From: Burkholderiales bacterium 8X
GTDB taxonomy: Bacteria; Pseudomonadota; Gammaproteobacteria; Burkholderiales; Burkholderiaceae_C
Reading direction: 5' to 3'
Assembly: GCA_902506565.1 (NCBI GenBank)
Contig: LR732703.1
Location: forward strand, 3,702,256-3,766,255
DNA: 64,000 nt
The stretch's first letter is position 1, and each line of letters starts with the position of its first letter. Positions 48,038-57,949 of the stretch are shown here, piece after piece. The notes beneath the pieces are model-generated. The model was not told the DNA's origin, searched no databases, and saw nothing but the letters and a program-made list of their open reading frames with translations. A program made the position numbers and the translations under genes.

Positions 48038-48835
48038 TCAAAGTCGTGCGAGGAGTTCGGCTTTCTTCGCCTTGAACTCGTCGTCGGTCAAGATGCCGCG
48101 GCCATGCAGCTCGGCCAATCGCTCGAGCGTGTTCAACGGATCGTCGGCTCCGCGCGGAACGGAAGGCGTCGTACCGGCCATCGATCCACCGCCTGCGACA
48201 GCCGTTCGGGCTCCATCCGGCTGGTCGACCGCATCGCCGCCATCGCCGACGCCGAGCGGCGAGCCGCCCGCATCCACTCGGCGAAGCGAAGCCAGCCCCA
48301 CCTCACCTTGCTGGCTGCGAAACGCGAGCGACTGGCTGCCGCCCTGCTGCTGCGAGACGCCATGGATCACGTGATCGTCCGTGTCGTACACCTCGACCAC
48401 GCCGCCGCGCTCGATCACCAGCCGCCGCTCCGCAGGGAACCAGGCGTAATGCATGTCGTTCTGCAAGCCGCTGGTCGAAGGGTTCGCCAGCCCCTGCGGC
48501 CAGCCCTTGCGCCTTGCAGACGCCGAGCCATCGGCAGCGGAATGACGGTCGTCCCAGCTGCTGGCCGAAAGCTCCGGATGCGCCGCATGGACCTGCGCCA
48601 GCGCATCGCCCAGCACACCCACCCGCTCGGACAGCGAGCGATTGAACAGGTCGCCGACCATCACCATGCCGCCCCGCATCCACTGGCCGCGTCCGCCGAG
48701 TTCGGGATGATCGAACTGGGCCATGCCGCCATTGCCACGAACGATGGCGTTCCACATGGCAACGACCGCCTCGCGGCCGAAGCCGAGTTCGTCGGCGACA
48801 CGGGAGAGTTGACCTTGGAGTTCGGGGTTCGACAT
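48038..48835 (-). CDS. SHOCT-domain protein with duplicated WPxGLxxP/ERGG domain
   Basis: 265 residues. N-terminal ~95 (MSNPELQGQLSRVADELGF, FDHPELGGRGQWMRGG) are unrecognised. Residues ~110-190 hold the domain also found in the downstream gene: WPQGLANPSTSG, YAWFPAERRLVIERGG, YDTDDHVIHGVSQ, VGLASLRR. A Gly/Ala-rich linker leads to a C-terminal SHOCT domain (DPLNTLERLAELHGRGILTD, FKAKKAELLARL), a short helical module often found at protein ends. Start chosen at MSNPEL; 20 bases separate it from the downstream gene, so they are one transcript. Confidence 0.75.
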   Translation of the reverse strand: MSNPELQGQLSRVADELGFGREAVVAMWNAIVRGNGGMAQFDHPELGGRGQWMRGGMVMVGDLFNRSLSERVGVLGDALAQVHAAHPELSASSWDDRHSAADGSASARRKGWPQGLANPSTSGLQNDMHYAWFPAERRLVIERGGVVEVYDTDDHVIHGVSQQQGGSQSLAFRSQQGEVGLASLRRVDAGGSPLGVGDGGDAVDQPDGARTAVAGGGSMAGTTPSVPRGADDPLNTLERLAELHGRGILTDDEFKAKKAELLARL

Positions 48836-48930
48836 CGATGCCTCGGGCAATGAGAAGCGTCCACCGTAGGCAGCTCGGCCGGGCGGCGTTGTAGGAACCC
48901 ATCGCCGCCGCCTGACCGGGAGTCGCCCAG

Positions 48931-48959
48931 TTGTAATACTTTTGTTTCGCAAATAGGAT
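48931..48959 (+). promoter_or_regulatory. Candidate sigma70 promoter
   Basis: TTGTAA (48931-48936), a 17-base AT-rich spacer and TAGGAT (48954-48959) in an AT-rich patch unlike its GC-rich surroundings. The predicted start of transcription (~48966) is 20 bases before the ATG of the small plus-strand gene at 48986. Confidence 0.45.
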
Positions 48960-48985
48960 ATGGCATCTCATCGTCCATTCCACTC

Positions 48986-49264
48986 ATGTTCGCGGAAAGC
49001 ATCACTGCAGAAGGCTCCAGCCCCCTGGTCGGTGCGCGCACCTGGTCGGTCAAGATCACGGCGAGCTTTCTTCGCCTGGGCCGCACGCACTTCCATGCCG
49101 ACCTCTTCTGCTTCGACGACTGGATGTGCCGGATATCGCTGACCCAGGCGGTGGCGAGCCGAGGAGCGGCGGAGGCGATCCTGGTCGAGCGCTGCCGGAA
49201 CTGGATCGCGCGGCACGAGGAACGCCCGCGTCGCGGCGATACCGACTTCCAGGTCCTCGGCTGA
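48986..49264 (+). CDS. Small hypothetical protein
   Basis: 92 residues, soluble, mixed alpha/beta in appearance: WSVKITASFLRLGRTHFHADLF, then DDWMCRISLTQAV and a basic helix RCRNWIARHEERPRR. Two cysteines and several His. No family recognised. A promoter-like pair lies just upstream and the codon use fits the genome, which supports it as a real gene. It is transcribed divergently from the SHOCT gene. Confidence 0.55.
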   Translation: MFAESITAEGSSPLVGARTWSVKITASFLRLGRTHFHADLFCFDDWMCRISLTQAVASRGAAEAILVERCRNWIARHEERPRRGDTDFQVLG

Positions 49265-49361
49265 TACAGCTCGACAGGGCTCGAAAGACGAGTCAGGTTG
49301 CCGCAAGGCATCCCGTTTGCCAGCGGACTGCACCGTCCCCATCAGAAGAGGTGCAGTTTCC

Positions 49362-51764
49362 ATGAACAGCTCATCGGCACGCCATCCGGAAAGAACCGGC
49401 GACCGGCATTCCGCACCGCGCCCCTGGTTCCTCGTGCTGCTCGCCGTCCTGCTGCTCGCCGCGGCGCTCTTTCTCGGCATCGCGGGCGCCCGGCTGGTGA
49501 TGCTCGGTGGCTCCTGGTACTACATCGTGGCGGCCGTCGCACTGCTCGCGAGCGCGATCCTGCTGTTCGCGCGACGAAGCGGCGCCCTGTACGTGCATGC
49601 CGCGCTCGTCCTCGGTACCCTGGCCTGGGCGCTCTGGGAATCGGGGCTCGACTGGTGGCCGCTGGCCGCGCGCGGCGACGTGCTCTTCATCCTCGGTGTG
49701 CTGATGCTGCTGCCATGGATCACCCGTCCGCTTCGCACCAGGGCCTTCTCGCGCGGCGGCGGCCTGGCGCTCGTGCTGTCGCTCGCGCTGTTCGCGCTGG
49801 TCGGCGTCGCCTCCTGGTTCAAGGATCCGCACGAGGTCGTGGGGCGTCTTGGCGCAGCACCCACCGCCGCGATTTCAGCCGCGGCCGCAGCCGCACTGCC
49901 GCCGGGCGAATGGCATGCCTACGGCCGAACCGGCGAAGGCCAGCGCTATTCGCCGCTCGACCAGGTCAACCGCGACAACGCGCCCCGGCTCGAGCTGGCC
50001 TGGCACTACCGGACCGGCGACGTGCGCGGCCAGCCGGGCGATCCGGAAGAAACGACCTTCCAGTCGACGCCGCTCAAGATCGGGCCGAACCTCTACCTGT
50101 GCACGCCGCACCAGTCGGTGGTGGCGCTCGACGCGACCACCGGCAAGGAAGCCTGGCGTCGCGACCTCGGCATGCCGAAAGGTCTCGCGCTGCAGCACCT
50201 GACCTGCCGGGGCTTGTCCTACCAGGCCCGGTCCAGCGCGCCGGAGTGCCCGGCCAAGCTCTTCATGCCGACTGCCGATGGCCGCCTGGTGGCGCTCGAT
50301 CCGGCGACCGGCAAATCCTGCAGCAGCTTCGGCGGCGGTCGCGGCGAAATCGACCTTTGGCAGAACATGCCCAACCATCGGCCTGGCGCGTACTACTCGA
50401 CCTCGCCGGTGGTCGTGACCCAGAAGCTGGTGATCGTCGGCGGCACCGTGCTGGACAACGTCTCCACCAAGGAGCAGTCGGGCGTCATTCGCGCCTTCGA
50501 CATCGAGACCGGCGCGCTGGTGTGGAACTGGGATTCGGCCCGTCCCGACCAGACCGCGCCGCTTGGCCCCGGCCAGACTTACACGCCGAACTCGCCCAAT
50601 AGCTGGTCGATCTCGAGCGTCGACGAAGCGCTCGGCATGGTCTACGTGCCGCTCGGCAACCAGCCGCCCGACCAGTGGGGCGGCCATCGCAGCGAGGCGG
50701 TGGACCGCTTCTCGTCCTCGGTGGTGGCGCTCGACCTCGCGAGCGGCCGGGTGCGATGGCACTTCCAGACCGTGCACCATGACCTGTGGGACTACGACGT
50801 GCCGGCGCAGCCGAGCCTCGTCGACCTGCGCATCGGGGGCGCCACCGTGCCGGCGCTGGTGCAGCCGACCAAGCAGGGCGAGCTGTTCGTGCTCGACCGG
50901 CGTACCGGCACGCCCGTGCATCCGGTGATCGAGCAGCTCGCGCCGCAGGGCGCCGCGGCCGGCGACCGCACCGCACCGACGCAGCCGCGCTCGGCGATTT
51001 CCTTCGATCCGCCGCCCTTGACCGAACGCGCGATGTGGGGCGCCACGATGTTCGACCAGCTCGGCTGCCGCATCGCCTTTCGGAAGCTCCGCTACGAAGG
51101 CCGCTTCACGCCGCCTTCGACCGAAGGCACGCTGGTCTATCCGGGCAACTTCGGCGTCTTCAACTGGGGCGGCGTGGCGGTGGACCCTTCGCGCCAGTCG
51201 CTCTTCGCGACGCCGACCTACCTGGCCTTCGTCTCGAAGCTGGTGCCGCGCACCGACGACCGATCGCTGATGGTGCAGGGCAACGAACGGCCGGAAGACA
51301 GCCTGCCGGCGCTCAACGAGAACTTCGGCGCGCCCTTCGCGGTCAAGCTGAGCGCCTTCACCTCGCCCTTCGGCATCCCGTGCCAGCAGCCGCCCTGGGG
51401 CTTCGTGGCGGGCGTCGACCTCGCGGCCGGCCGAACGGCCTGGATGCATCGCAACGGCACCGTGCGCGACCTGTCGCCGGTGCCGCTGCCCTTCCGCATG
51501 GGCGTGCCCAACCTCGGCGGCCCGCTGCTCACGGGCAGCGGCCTCGCCTTCCTTTCGGGCACGCTCGACTATTACCTCCGGGCCTACGACACCGTGACCG
51601 GCAAGGAGATCTGGAAGGCGCGGCTCCCGGCCGGCGGACAGGCGACCCCGATGACCTACACCGGCGCCGACGGTCGCCAATACGTGCTGGCGGTCGCCGG
51701 CGGCCACGGTTCGCTCGGCACCAAGGCCGGCGACCATGTCATGGCCTGGGCGCTGCCACGCTGA
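49362..51764 (+). CDS. gcd: Membrane-bound PQQ-dependent dehydrogenase, glucose/quinate/shikimate type
   Basis: 800 residues, the Gcd length. Five hydrophobic helices in the first ~150 residues carry the quinone site; the periplasmic eight-bladed quinoprotein domain follows: YGRTGEGQRYSPLDQVNRDN, the LAWHYRTGD strand, FQSTPLKIGPNLYLCTPHQ, WDYDVPAQPSLVD, and the last blade with NLGGPLLTGSGL and ATPMTYTGADGRQYVL. It oxidises sugars such as D-glucose to the lactone in the periplasm and passes electrons to ubiquinone. ATG 49362 is preceded by GAGGTG. Quinate or shikimate as substrate cannot be excluded. Confidence 0.9.
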   Translation: MNSSSARHPERTGDRHSAPRPWFLVLLAVLLLAAALFLGIAGARLVMLGGSWYYIVAAVALLASAILLFARRSGALYVHAALVLGTLAWALWESGLDWWPLAARGDVLFILGVLMLLPWITRPLRTRAFSRGGGLALVLSLALFALVGVASWFKDPHEVVGRLGAAPTAAISAAAAAALPPGEWHAYGRTGEGQRYSPLDQVNRDNAPRLELAWHYRTGDVRGQPGDPEETTFQSTPLKIGPNLYLCTPHQSVVALDATTGKEAWRRDLGMPKGLALQHLTCRGLSYQARSSAPECPAKLFMPTADGRLVALDPATGKSCSSFGGGRGEIDLWQNMPNHRPGAYYSTSPVVVTQKLVIVGGTVLDNVSTKEQSGVIRAFDIETGALVWNWDSARPDQTAPLGPGQTYTPNSPNSWSISSVDEALGMVYVPLGNQPPDQWGGHRSEAVDRFSSSVVALDLASGRVRWHFQTVHHDLWDYDVPAQPSLVDLRIGGATVPALVQPTKQGELFVLDRRTGTPVHPVIEQLAPQGAAAGDRTAPTQPRSAISFDPPPLTERAMWGATMFDQLGCRIAFRKLRYEGRFTPPSTEGTLVYPGNFGVFNWGGVAVDPSRQSLFATPTYLAFVSKLVPRTDDRSLMVQGNERPEDSLPALNENFGAPFAVKLSAFTSPFGIPCQQPPWGFVAGVDLAAGRTAWMHRNGTVRDLSPVPLPFRMGVPNLGGPLLTGSGLAFLSGTLDYYLRAYDTVTGKEIWKARLPAGGQATPMTYTGADGRQYVLAVAGGHGSLGTKAGDHVMAWALPR

Positions 51765-51780
51765 AGTCGCCGCAGCTCGG

Positions 51781-52860
51781 CTACTGGTTGGTCTTGGAAT
51801 CGATGATGTTCAGCGACTCGCCGAGCGTGCGATAGAGCTGGTAGTGCTTCTGCACGAACTGCCGGGTTTCCTCCGGCGACTTCACGTAGGGGAGCGATCC
51901 GGTCTGCGCCGTGGCGGCCTGCCAGGCCGGGTCGTTGGCGATGACCTTCATCGCGCCGAGCAGGCGATTGCGAACCTCGGCCGGCAGGCCGGGCGGCGCA
52001 TAGACCGCGCTCCAGCCGACGATGCCTTCCATCTCGGCATAGCCGAGTTCGCGTGCGGTCGGCACGTCGGGCATCGACGCCATCCGCTCGGGGTTGGTGA
52101 CCATCAGCGCGCGCAGCTGGCCGCTCTTGATCAGCGCCAGGAAAGACCCGAGGCTGCCGCACGCGAATTCGGTCTGCCCCGCGACCAGCGACATCGAGGC
52201 CTCGCCGGTGCCCTTGTACGGGATCTGCGTCGGCGTCTGCTCGGTGAGCTTCAGCATCTTGAACAGCTGCCGCGGGCCCATGTCGTTGGTGGTGAGCACG
52301 CCGGCGGTGCCGAAGTTCATGCTCTTGCCCTTGACCTTCATCGCGTCGACCAGCTCGCCGAAGCTCTTGTACGGCGACTTGCCGTTCACGACACAGCCGT
52401 ACGGGTTGGTCTCGAGCGTGCCGATGAAGTCGAAGTCGTCCCACTTGTACTTGGTGGCGGTCGGCATGATGGCCGGCAGGATCGCCTGCGACCCGGTGCG
52501 GGCGAGCAGCAGCGTGTAGCCGTCCGGCGGCGAAGCCAGCGCCTGCGCCGAGCCGATCACGCCGCTCGCGCCGGTCTTGTTCATGACCACCACCGCCTGC
52601 CCGATCGCCCGCTGCAGCGCCGCCGCGAAGTTGCGCGCCGCGAGGTCGGCGTCGCCGCCGGCGCTGTAGGGCGAGATCACCGTGATCGGCCGATTCGGAT
52701 ACGGCTCCTGCGCGAAGCTCGGCGCCGCGACAGCGCACAGGGCGCCAGCCGCGAAGGTGGCCATCGCACCGGCTCCGAAGCGTCGCCGCGAAAGCGTTTG
52801 CGAGAGGAAAGCGAAAGAAGCTCGCCAGCTGGCGAAGCCTCGGGAGTCGGTCGAGCGCAT
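51781..52860 (-). CDS. Bug-family (TctC-like) periplasmic solute-binding protein
   Basis: 359 residues. Tat-type signal SRRRFGAGAMATFAAGALC with cleavage after APSFA, then the Bug core: YPNRPITVISPYSAGGDADL (ligand-pyrrolidone loop), VVVMNKTGASGVIGSAQAL, LPYVKSPEETRQFV. Ligands of the family are carboxylates and aromatic acids. No TctA or TctB membrane genes are near, as usual for the many orphan Bug proteins of Burkholderiales. ATG 52860 follows AGGAGACAACCC. It is the last gene of an acyl-CoA catabolic run, so its ligand is perhaps that pathway's acid. Confidence 0.9.
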   Translation of the reverse strand: MRSTDSRGFASWRASFAFLSQTLSRRRFGAGAMATFAAGALCAVAAPSFAQEPYPNRPITVISPYSAGGDADLAARNFAAALQRAIGQAVVVMNKTGASGVIGSAQALASPPDGYTLLLARTGSQAILPAIMPTATKYKWDDFDFIGTLETNPYGCVVNGKSPYKSFGELVDAMKVKGKSMNFGTAGVLTTNDMGPRQLFKMLKLTEQTPTQIPYKGTGEASMSLVAGQTEFACGSLGSFLALIKSGQLRALMVTNPERMASMPDVPTARELGYAEMEGIVGWSAVYAPPGLPAEVRNRLLGAMKVIANDPAWQAATAQTGSLPYVKSPEETRQFVQKHYQLYRTLGESLNIIDSKTNQ

Positions 52861-52919
52861 GGGTTGTCTCCTGTCTATTTGGGATCGGAATGTCGTCGCG
52901 GGCACGTCTTCTTCTTGCG

Positions 52920-55052
52920 TCAGCCTCGATCGCGCTGGTCGTCGAACACCATCACGCAATCCACTGCCACCGGTCCCTCGGTGCCCACGAGGACCGGATT
53001 CAAATCCAACTCGGCCAGTACCGGCGCCATGCCGAAAGCCCAGTTCGAGAGGCGTGCCAGCATCGATGCGATCGCCTCGCGGTCGACCGCCGGCCGGCCG
53101 CGCACGCCATCGAGCAAGGCTCCCATCCGCAGCTCGCCGAGCATGCGCAGCGCCTCGTCCTGGTCGAAGGGCGCGCGGCGGAACACCACGTCCTTCAGCA
53201 CCTCGACCAGCACGCCGCCCGAACCCACCATGACGACCATGCCGAAGATCGGGTCGCGCTGCACGCCCATCACCAGCTCGACATGGCCCGCGGCCATCGG
53301 CTGCACCACCACGCCGTGCAGCCGTGCGCGCGGATCGGCCGCGGAGGCGCGAGCGATCAGTTGCCGGAAGCCCTCTCGCACCGAAGGCTCGTCATCCCGA
53401 TTGAGGAGCACGCCGCCGACTTCCGTCTTGTGCGTGATGTCGGGCGACTCGATCTTGAGCGCCACCTTGCCGCCGGCCGCGCGCCAGAGCGCCACCGCCT
53501 CATCCTCGTTCGCGGCGAGCGCGACCGGCGCCATCGGGATGCCGGCGGCGCTCAACCATGCGGCCGCCGGTACGGTGCCCTGCACGCCGTTGCGCCAGGC
53601 TTCCTGCGGCGAGCGGGGCGCCGCAGCGGGCGGGTTCTTCGATGCCGAGGAGGCCAGCTGCCTTCGCATCGCGTGATACCGAACCAGCGCGCCGGCCGCC
53701 TCGACGGCGCGTTCGCCGGCGGTGTAGACAACGATGCCCAAGCCGCGCAGCCGGGCGAGCGCCTCGGCCGGTGCCGCGACCCAGCAGACCAGCACCGGCT
53801 TGGTGGTGCGCGACTGGATCTCCTCGAAGATCCGAACCAGCTTGTCGACATGCGCGGTCATCAGCTGCAGCCACACGATGCCGACATGCACGTTCGGATC
53901 GGCCATCAGCGCGACCACCGATTCGCTCAGCAGCTCGGGGCGCGCGACGAACTGCCCGGTGACATCCACCGGATTGCCGGCCGCGCCGAATGCCGGCATC
54001 ACCTCCGCGAGGCGCGCCCGCGCCGCCGCCCCGAGCTCGGGCACCGACAGCCCGACTTCCTCGGCACGGTCGGCCATCATCACGCCGGCGCCGCCGGACT
54101 GGGTGGCGATGCCGAGCCCGTTGCCCTCGGCCGCGCGCGGCTGGCTCAGGACCTCGAGCATGTCGAGCATCTGCTCCTCGTTGCGGGCGCGCAGCACGCC
54201 GTACTGGCGGATGACCGCATCGAACACCGCGTCCTCGACCGCGAGCGCGCCGGTGTGCGATGCCGCGGCACGCGCGCCGGCCGCCATGCGGCCCACCTTG
54301 GTGAGCACCAGCGGCTTGCCCAATGCCTGGCAGCGCTCGGCGAGCTTCACCAGCGCATCGCCGTCGCCGAGGCCTTCGAGGTAGCCGGCCACCACGCGGA
54401 TGCGCAGATCCTCGACCACCTTGCCCATCAACTCGCTGAACGCGAGGTCGGCCTCGTTGCCGGTGTTGATGAAGTAGCCGAGGCCGAGGCCGCGCTGGCG
54501 GACCAGCGCCGCGATCGCGGTGCCGAAGGCGCCGGACTGGGTCACGAAGCCGATCGGGCCCGCGCTGGTCTCGCCGTCGGCGTACTGGCTGAAGGTGGCG
54601 TAGACCTTGTCGAACGCGTTGACGAAGCCGAGGCAGTTCGGACCGCACAGCACCACGCCGCAGTCGCGTGCCTTCTGCGCGAGCGCGTCCTCGTGCGCCC
54701 GGCCTTCGGCGCCCATCTCGCCGAAGCCCGAACTGAAGACCACCGCCGCACGGATGCCTCGCGCCGCCAGGGCCTCGATGGTGGCGATGACTTCGCTCGC
54801 CGGCACCGCGACCACCGCGAGGTCGGCCGCTTCCGGCAGGCTCTCGATGGTGGGATAGCAGGTGAGCCCGGCGATCTCGCGGTACTTCGGGTTGACCGGC
54901 AGGATGCGGCCCTCGAAGCCTTTCTCGACCAGGTGCTTGAGCGGCCGGCCGTTGATCTTGCCGAGGTCGGCCGAGGCGCCGATGACGGCGATGGACCGCG
55001 GATGGAGCATGCGATGGACCGCGTCGGCGCGATCGGAGGTCGAGAGTGTCAT
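52920..55052 (-). CDS. NDP-forming acyl-CoA synthetase (acetate-CoA ligase family)
   Basis: 710 residues combining a CoA-binding Rossmann domain (RSIAVIGASADLGKINGRP), a succinyl-CoA-ligase-like domain with the phospho-histidine in ASHTGALAVED (about residue 265), and a C-terminal ATP-grasp domain (KVALKIESPDITHKTEVGG, HVELVMGVQRDPIFG). It makes an acyl-CoA from an acid with ATP giving ADP and phosphate, or the reverse. The substrate is probably the acid used by the adjacent dehydrogenase and thiolase. ATG 55052 was chosen as the start of the conserved part. Confidence 0.88.
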   Translation of the reverse strand: MTLSTSDRADAVHRMLHPRSIAVIGASADLGKINGRPLKHLVEKGFEGRILPVNPKYREIAGLTCYPTIESLPEAADLAVVAVPASEVIATIEALAARGIRAAVVFSSGFGEMGAEGRAHEDALAQKARDCGVVLCGPNCLGFVNAFDKVYATFSQYADGETSAGPIGFVTQSGAFGTAIAALVRQRGLGLGYFINTGNEADLAFSELMGKVVEDLRIRVVAGYLEGLGDGDALVKLAERCQALGKPLVLTKVGRMAAGARAAASHTGALAVEDAVFDAVIRQYGVLRARNEEQMLDMLEVLSQPRAAEGNGLGIATQSGGAGVMMADRAEEVGLSVPELGAAARARLAEVMPAFGAAGNPVDVTGQFVARPELLSESVVALMADPNVHVGIVWLQLMTAHVDKLVRIFEEIQSRTTKPVLVCWVAAPAEALARLRGLGIVVYTAGERAVEAAGALVRYHAMRRQLASSASKNPPAAAPRSPQEAWRNGVQGTVPAAAWLSAAGIPMAPVALAANEDEAVALWRAAGGKVALKIESPDITHKTEVGGVLLNRDDEPSVREGFRQLIARASAADPRARLHGVVVQPMAAGHVELVMGVQRDPIFGMVVMVGSGGVLVEVLKDVVFRRAPFDQDEALRMLGELRMGALLDGVRGRPAVDREAIASMLARLSNWAFGMAPVLAELDLNPVLVGTEGPVAVDCVMVFDDQRDRG

Positions 55053-55074
55053 GGGCGGTGAATGAGCAGGTCGA

Positions 55075-56307
55075 TCAGTTGAAGGCGGAGATGCCGGTCT
55101 GGGCGCGCCCGAGCACGAGCGCATGGATGTCGTGCGTGCCCTCCAGCGTGTTGACCGTCTCCAGGTTCATCAGGTGGCGGATCACGTGATAGCCGTCCGA
55201 GATGCCGTTGCCGCCATGCACGTCGCGCGCGACCCGCGCGATGTCGAGCGCCTTGCCGGCGCAGTTGCGCTTGAGGAGCGACACCATCTCGGAGCTGGCG
55301 AGCCCCTGGTCGCGCAAGCGGCTCAGGTGCAGGCAGGCATGCAGGGCCAGCGCGATCTCGGTCTGCATGTCGGCGAGCTTCTTCTGCACCAGCTGGTTGG
55401 CTGCGAGCGGCCGGCCAAACTGCCGGCGATCGAGCGCGTACTGGCGGGCCGCATGCCAGCAGAATTCGGCCGCGCCCAGCGAGCCCCAGCAGATGCCGAA
55501 GCGAGCGTTGTTGAGGCACGCGAAGGGCGCGCTGATGCCCTTGGCATCGGGCAGCCGCTGGTCTTCCGGAACGAACACGTCGTCCATCAGGATCTGCCCG
55601 GTCGGCGATGCGCGCACCGAGAACTTGCCTTCGATCTTGCTGGTGGCCAGTCCCTTCATGCCGCGTTCGAGGATGAAGCCGCGCACCGTGCCCTCGTCGT
55701 CCTTGGCCCAGACGATCATGAGGTCGGCGATCGGCGCATGGGTGATCCAGGTCTTGGTGCCCGACAGGCGCCAACCACCCTCCACCTTGCGCGCACGGCT
55801 CGTCATGCCGCCGGGGTCGGAGCCATGGTCGGGCTCCGTCAGGCCGAAGCAGCCGAGCTTCTCGGCGCGAGCCATCGCCGGCAGGTAGCGCTCGCGCTGC
55901 TCCTGGCTGCCGAAGAGGTAGATGGGCGTCATGCTGAGCGTGGTCTGCACGCCGAGCGCCGAGCGAAAGCTGGTGTCGACCCGCTCGAACTCGCGCGCGA
56001 TCAGGCCGTAGCCGACATAGCTGATGCCGGCGCAGCCGAAGCCTTCGATGGTGGCGCCGAGGAAGCCGAGCGAGGCCATCTCGTGCATCACCTCGACATC
56101 GAAGGTCTCGTTGCGATTGGCTTCGAGGATGCGCGGCATCAGCCGCTCCTGCGCGTAGTCGCGCGCGGTGTCGCGGATCATCACCTCCTCGGGCGTGAGC
56201 AGGTCGTCGAAACGCAGTGGATCCTTCCAGTCGAACGGCACCTGCCGCATGCCGGCCTTGCGCAGGAGCTGCGCATCCGGCACCGGCTCGTGCAGCGCGG
56301 CGCTCAC
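55075..56307 (-). CDS. Acyl-CoA dehydrogenase, glutaryl-CoA dehydrogenase type
   Basis: 410 residues from a GTG that overlaps the upstream stop (GTGA). GCDH-type features: [36 protein letters not shown], and the catalytic Glu389 in [17 protein letters not shown] ending QTGISAF. These match human and bacterial GCDH closely by eye. GCDH enzymes oxidise and decarboxylate glutaryl-CoA to crotonyl-CoA; relatives act on other dicarboxyl-CoAs. Its neighbours (thiolase-like, DUF35, acyl-CoA synthetase) do not form a standard glutarate pathway. Confidence 0.87.
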   Translation of the reverse strand: MSAALHEPVPDAQLLRKAGMRQVPFDWKDPLRFDDLLTPEEVMIRDTARDYAQERLMPRILEANRNETFDVEVMHEMASLGFLGATIEGFGCAGISYVGYGLIAREFERVDTSFRSALGVQTTLSMTPIYLFGSQEQRERYLPAMARAEKLGCFGLTEPDHGSDPGGMTSRARKVEGGWRLSGTKTWITHAPIADLMIVWAKDDEGTVRGFILERGMKGLATSKIEGKFSVRASPTGQILMDDVFVPEDQRLPDAKGISAPFACLNNARFGICWGSLGAAEFCWHAARQYALDRRQFGRPLAANQLVQKKLADMQTEIALALHACLHLSRLRDQGLASSEMVSLLKRNCAGKALDIARVARDVHGGNGISDGYHVIRHLMNLETVNTLEGTHDIHALVLGRAQTGISAFN

Positions 56308-56738
56308 GCGGCGCTCCGCTCGAGCCTGAACTTCGGTATGCCGGCCTCGTCGCTGATCGATTCGAAATGCACCGTGACCCGCATGCCGACGCGGATCTCC
56401 TCGGGCGCGCAGTCGGTGACCTGTGCATACATGCGGGCGCCGTCGTCGAGGTCGACCAGGCACAGGATGACCGGCAGGTCGGCGGCCCAGCCCTGGTAGT
56501 TCATCGCGACCGAGCGCGACACGGTGTGCGAATAGACCGTGCCGCCCGGCCGGGCGTCGGTCCATTCGAGCGCACGGCTGCCGCACTCGATGCACCAGGG
56601 CTTGGGGTGGAAGTTGAAGGTGCCGCACTGCTGGCACTTCTGCAGCACGAGCCGGCCTGCCTTGGCGGCGGTCCAGAAGGGCCGGGTGAGATCGGTGATG
56701 ACCGGCAGGGGCTTGGCGCTGGTGGGATCGACGCTCAT
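56304..56738 (-). CDS. DUF35 zinc-ribbon/OB-fold acyl-CoA-associated protein
   Basis: 144 residues. Zinc ribbon [19 protein letters not shown] (four Cys near 35-52), then the OB-fold ([51 protein letters not shown]). Proteins of this type form obligate complexes with thiolase-like partners and help bind CoA esters. It lies 2 bases after the thiolase-like gene, its expected partner, and overlaps the dehydrogenase start. Confidence 0.9.
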   Translation of the reverse strand: MSVDPTSAKPLPVITDLTRPFWTAAKAGRLVLQKCQQCGTFNFHPKPWCIECGSRALEWTDARPGGTVYSHTVSRSVAMNYQGWAADLPVILCLVDLDDGARMYAQVTDCAPEEIRVGMRVTVHFESISDEAGIPKFRLERSAA

Positions 56739-56740
56739 GA

Positions 56741-57949
56741 TCAGGCTTCCGTTCCGAAGACGAGGGAGATGCAGCTGCGGCCGGGCCGGCCATACGGGAT
56801 GCCGCCGAAGCCGCAGGATGCGCCGATGGTCGCGTTCGGCACCTGCCGGTCGCCGCCCTCCCCGCGCAGCTGCGTCACCGCTTCGATCAGGGGCATGAAG
56901 CCGCCGATGGCGCCGCCGGGTTGGCCACCCGAGAGCTGGCCACCGTCGGTCGACAGCGGAAAGTCGCCATTGAAGCCGAGGTCGTGCGCCTCGACGAAGC
57001 GTCCGCCTTCGCCCTTCTTGCAAAAGCCCCAGTCCTCGATCGTCATCATCGCGATGAACGGATAGTCGTCGTACGGCTGCAGGAACTGGATGTCGCGGTG
57101 CGAGACGCCGGCCATCGCCATGGCCTTGGGCGCGGCCTCGGCGAAGCCGGTGGTGGTGATGTCCGGCAACGCACGGCTGCCGCTGTAGAAGTTGTTCGAT
57201 TCGCCGAAGCCGCGCAGGTACACCGGCTTGTCGGTCAGGCTGCGCGCGGTCTCGGCCGAGGTGACGATGTAGGCGAGCCCGCCGTTCACGATCGGCACGC
57301 AGTCGAGCAGGCGGATCGGGTCGGACAGCATCCGCGACGACAGGTAGTCGTCGAGCGTGAACGGCTTGCGATAGATGGCGCCGGGATGCAGCGATGCGTG
57401 ATAGCGCGCATTGACCGCGATCTTGCCGAGCTGCTCGAACGTGAGGTCGTGCTCGTGCATGTAGCGGGTCAGCACCAATGCGAACTGCGCGCTCGCGCCC
57501 ATCACGCCGAACGGTCCCTGGAAATCCCAGTACACGCCGCGGGTGCGCTCGGGCGAAAGCGGCAGGCCGGGCGCGGCGGACGGAATGTTGAGCGGCGTGT
57601 CGGCCCCCACCACCAGCACCCGGTCGACGATGCCGGCGCGAATCATCGCCGCGGCACGGATCAGCATCGCCGAGGCCGAGGCACCGCCCTGGTCGGCGCG
57701 CAGCAGGATCTGCGGGCTGATGCCGAGGTTCTCGGCGGTCGCGGCCGACCAGTTGACCGTGTGCGCCGCCTCGGCATGGGCCACGCCGAGGCCCTGGCCG
57801 TCGAAGTCGTTCTTGGACATGCCCGCCTTCTGCAGCGCGAGCTCGGCGGCCCAGGCAATGTATTCGTCCACCGTCGGCGCGGGCTCGCCCGGCTTGGCAC
57901 GGCTGTAGGGGGTTCGGCCATAGCCGACCACGGCAACTTCGGATCGCAT
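56741..57949 (-). CDS. Thiolase-superfamily protein (SCP-x/Ltp-like) lacking the usual N-terminal cysteine
   Basis: 402 residues. Thiolase fold: [28 protein letters not shown] helix, [31 protein letters not shown] and the C-terminal [17 protein letters not shown]. The place of the nucleophilic Cys reads [11 protein letters not shown] (86-96), with Ser or Ala instead. Such proteins with DUF35 partners include steroid aldolases (Ltp) and benzylsuccinate-pathway thiolases. A retro-aldol or thiolytic role is possible. ATG 57949 is at MRSEVAVVG; the longer frame adds a basic unconserved stretch. Confidence 0.85.
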   Translation of the reverse strand: MRSEVAVVGYGRTPYSRAKPGEPAPTVDEYIAWAAELALQKAGMSKNDFDGQGLGVAHAEAAHTVNWSAATAENLGISPQILLRADQGGASASAMLIRAAAMIRAGIVDRVLVVGADTPLNIPSAAPGLPLSPERTRGVYWDFQGPFGVMGASAQFALVLTRYMHEHDLTFEQLGKIAVNARYHASLHPGAIYRKPFTLDDYLSSRMLSDPIRLLDCVPIVNGGLAYIVTSAETARSLTDKPVYLRGFGESNNFYSGSRALPDITTTGFAEAAPKAMAMAGVSHRDIQFLQPYDDYPFIAMMTIEDWGFCKKGEGGRFVEAHDLGFNGDFPLSTDGGQLSGGQPGGAIGGFMPLIEAVTQLRGEGGDRQVPNATIGASCGFGGIPYGRPGRSCISLVFGTEA

